A stretch of 64,000 bases of DNA from Trichoplax sp. H2 (Eukaryota > Placozoa > Uniplacotomia > Trichoplacea). The notes below the pieces were generated by a model. That model saw only the letters and a program-made list of their open reading frames with translations, ran no database searches and had not been told where the DNA came from. The stretch is from assembly GCA_003344405.1 (NCBI GenBank), contig NOWV01000013.1, positions 744,001 to 808,000 on the forward strand, read 5' to 3'. Shown one piece after another: positions 62,946 through 64,000 of the stretch. Numbering within the stretch: position 1 is the first letter of the stretch; each line of letters starts with the position of its first letter. The position numbers were made by a program, and so were the translations under genes.

Positions 62946-64000
62946 GATTTACGATATCGAATGAAACCATAAATATCTCATACCACCCATGCTGTAAGTC
63001 TTCCATAACATCCCATAAACAAATGCACTGCCTACACGTACACTAAAAACATTCTGCGATTTTATACATAAATAATAAACTGTAAATCAACTGGTTTGAA
63101 GTTTTAATACAGTCTAGCATATCTAATAGATAATTCTGCTTTATCTTGTTATGAATTTTGATAGACTATACGAAAATCTTCTTGCTTGATCATTAATAAA
63201 ATATAGTAAATAAAACTAGATTTTACTTGCGCGAAAAAATTTACTTTTGCGATGCATCCGATAGTTTACATGTCATTAATGGTATGATAGATAATCGTAC
63301 CTTGAAAAGAATATCAACTAAGATTGTTTTTCCTATAATTTCATCTAAGCTAATAAAATATGGCTTAGGCATAAAAGAAAACGGACTGCAATGCTGTAGA
63401 CTAACGTTTTAATAAAATTGATTTGTTTCCCTACGTCATCAACTTTTTGATACTTTATCCATGCACGGTGCCTCGTAATATTACTCTTTAGAACGAAATA
63501 AAACTGCCACAATTTGTATGTAGTTTACTAATATAAAATGTATTCTAGTATACTTTTGCTTAACCTCATTCATTTACAAATATCATGGAGATTTTAGGTT
63601 CGACATATAAGTATTGATGATCTCGCAAGTTTATGTGAGTTTATTCATGGCTCATTTCCAGATGAGATAAATACAGAGTTAAAACGACTTTTCTCTCTGA
63701 TTAACTATACACGGTAGAGTACGATATCTAATAAAGGAAAAGAGGAAAATGATTCTGTATACACCGTTTGCTATCCAGAATTTTTCAATAGTTTACATTT
63801 GATATATACTGACATAAATTATTACCACTTTTGAAATGTTGACATTATCATTTCCTTTATGACTTGGTAAACTTTATTACACATTTTACAAATGTATACG
63901 AAATAACATACGCCTACACTAGAAGTATGGTACTCAAATTAGTCCTAGCTCATGCAGTATACATTACATTATACTTTCTTAATTCAGTCTGGTTACGCAT
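62946..64000. other. Right edge, no gene recognised
   Basis: AT-rich flank of gene 6. The open frame at 63227-63412 starts at TTG and has no recognisable feature. No coiled-coil sequence that could be a lost exon of gene 6 was seen. Confidence 0.5.

Noticed and set aside
1-64000. tRNA genes, CRISPR arrays, bacterial operons
   Set aside because: No B-box-like GGTTCGANTCC in a cloverleaf context was seen, no spaced direct-repeat array, and genes have spliceosomal introns.

Overview
The window is nuclear DNA of an intron-rich, AT-rich eukaryote, most probably an early-branching animal. I favour a placozoan (Trichoplax/Hoilungia-like), but that is an inference from gene content, short GT-AG introns and base composition, not a demonstrated identity. 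Four conserved eukaryotic genes fill the left third. Their exons were reconstructed by hand, and every exon junction keeps the reading frame.

Layout of the left third: (1) 462-4364 (+), the 3' part of a PDE8-type cyclic-nucleotide phosphodiesterase whose 5' exons lie outside the window or were not found. (2) 9058-14775 (-), a 16-exon CCHCR1-like centrosomal coiled-coil protein of 702 aa. (3) 16674-19262 (+), BCAS2/SPF27, a subunit of the Prp19 spliceosomal complex, divergent from CCHCR1 across a repeat-rich spacer that holds three TGACGTCA palindromes. (4) 20538-23438 (-), a 381-aa cyclin B with a destruction box, convergent with BCAS2.

From about 23.4 to 30.3 kb there is no recognisable gene. 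This stretch holds TACTGTA/TACAGTA clusters and a decayed tandem duplication of about 1.7-1.85 kb.

The right half (30.4-63 kb) is a one-strand tandem array of six related genes that I cannot assign to any known family. Each has a TATA box, a 5'UTR exon whose splice donor lies about 70-100 nt past the TATA box, a 5'UTR intron, a signal peptide followed by a strongly acidic segment, a phase-0 intron, and an exon that opens with an Arg-rich block (K-x-S-W-G-R type). In five of the six the last exon continues into a long coiled coil with Cys pairs near both ends and a hydrophilic tail. Two members carry seventeen contiguous 14-residue repeats, one carries only about one or two, and one has no coiled coil. 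Genes 3 to 5 arose by segmental duplication that included promoter, introns and 3' flank. A decayed copy probably lies near 35.3-35.8 kb. This lineage-specific secreted acidic/Arg-rich/coiled-coil family is the best candidate here for an undescribed system.
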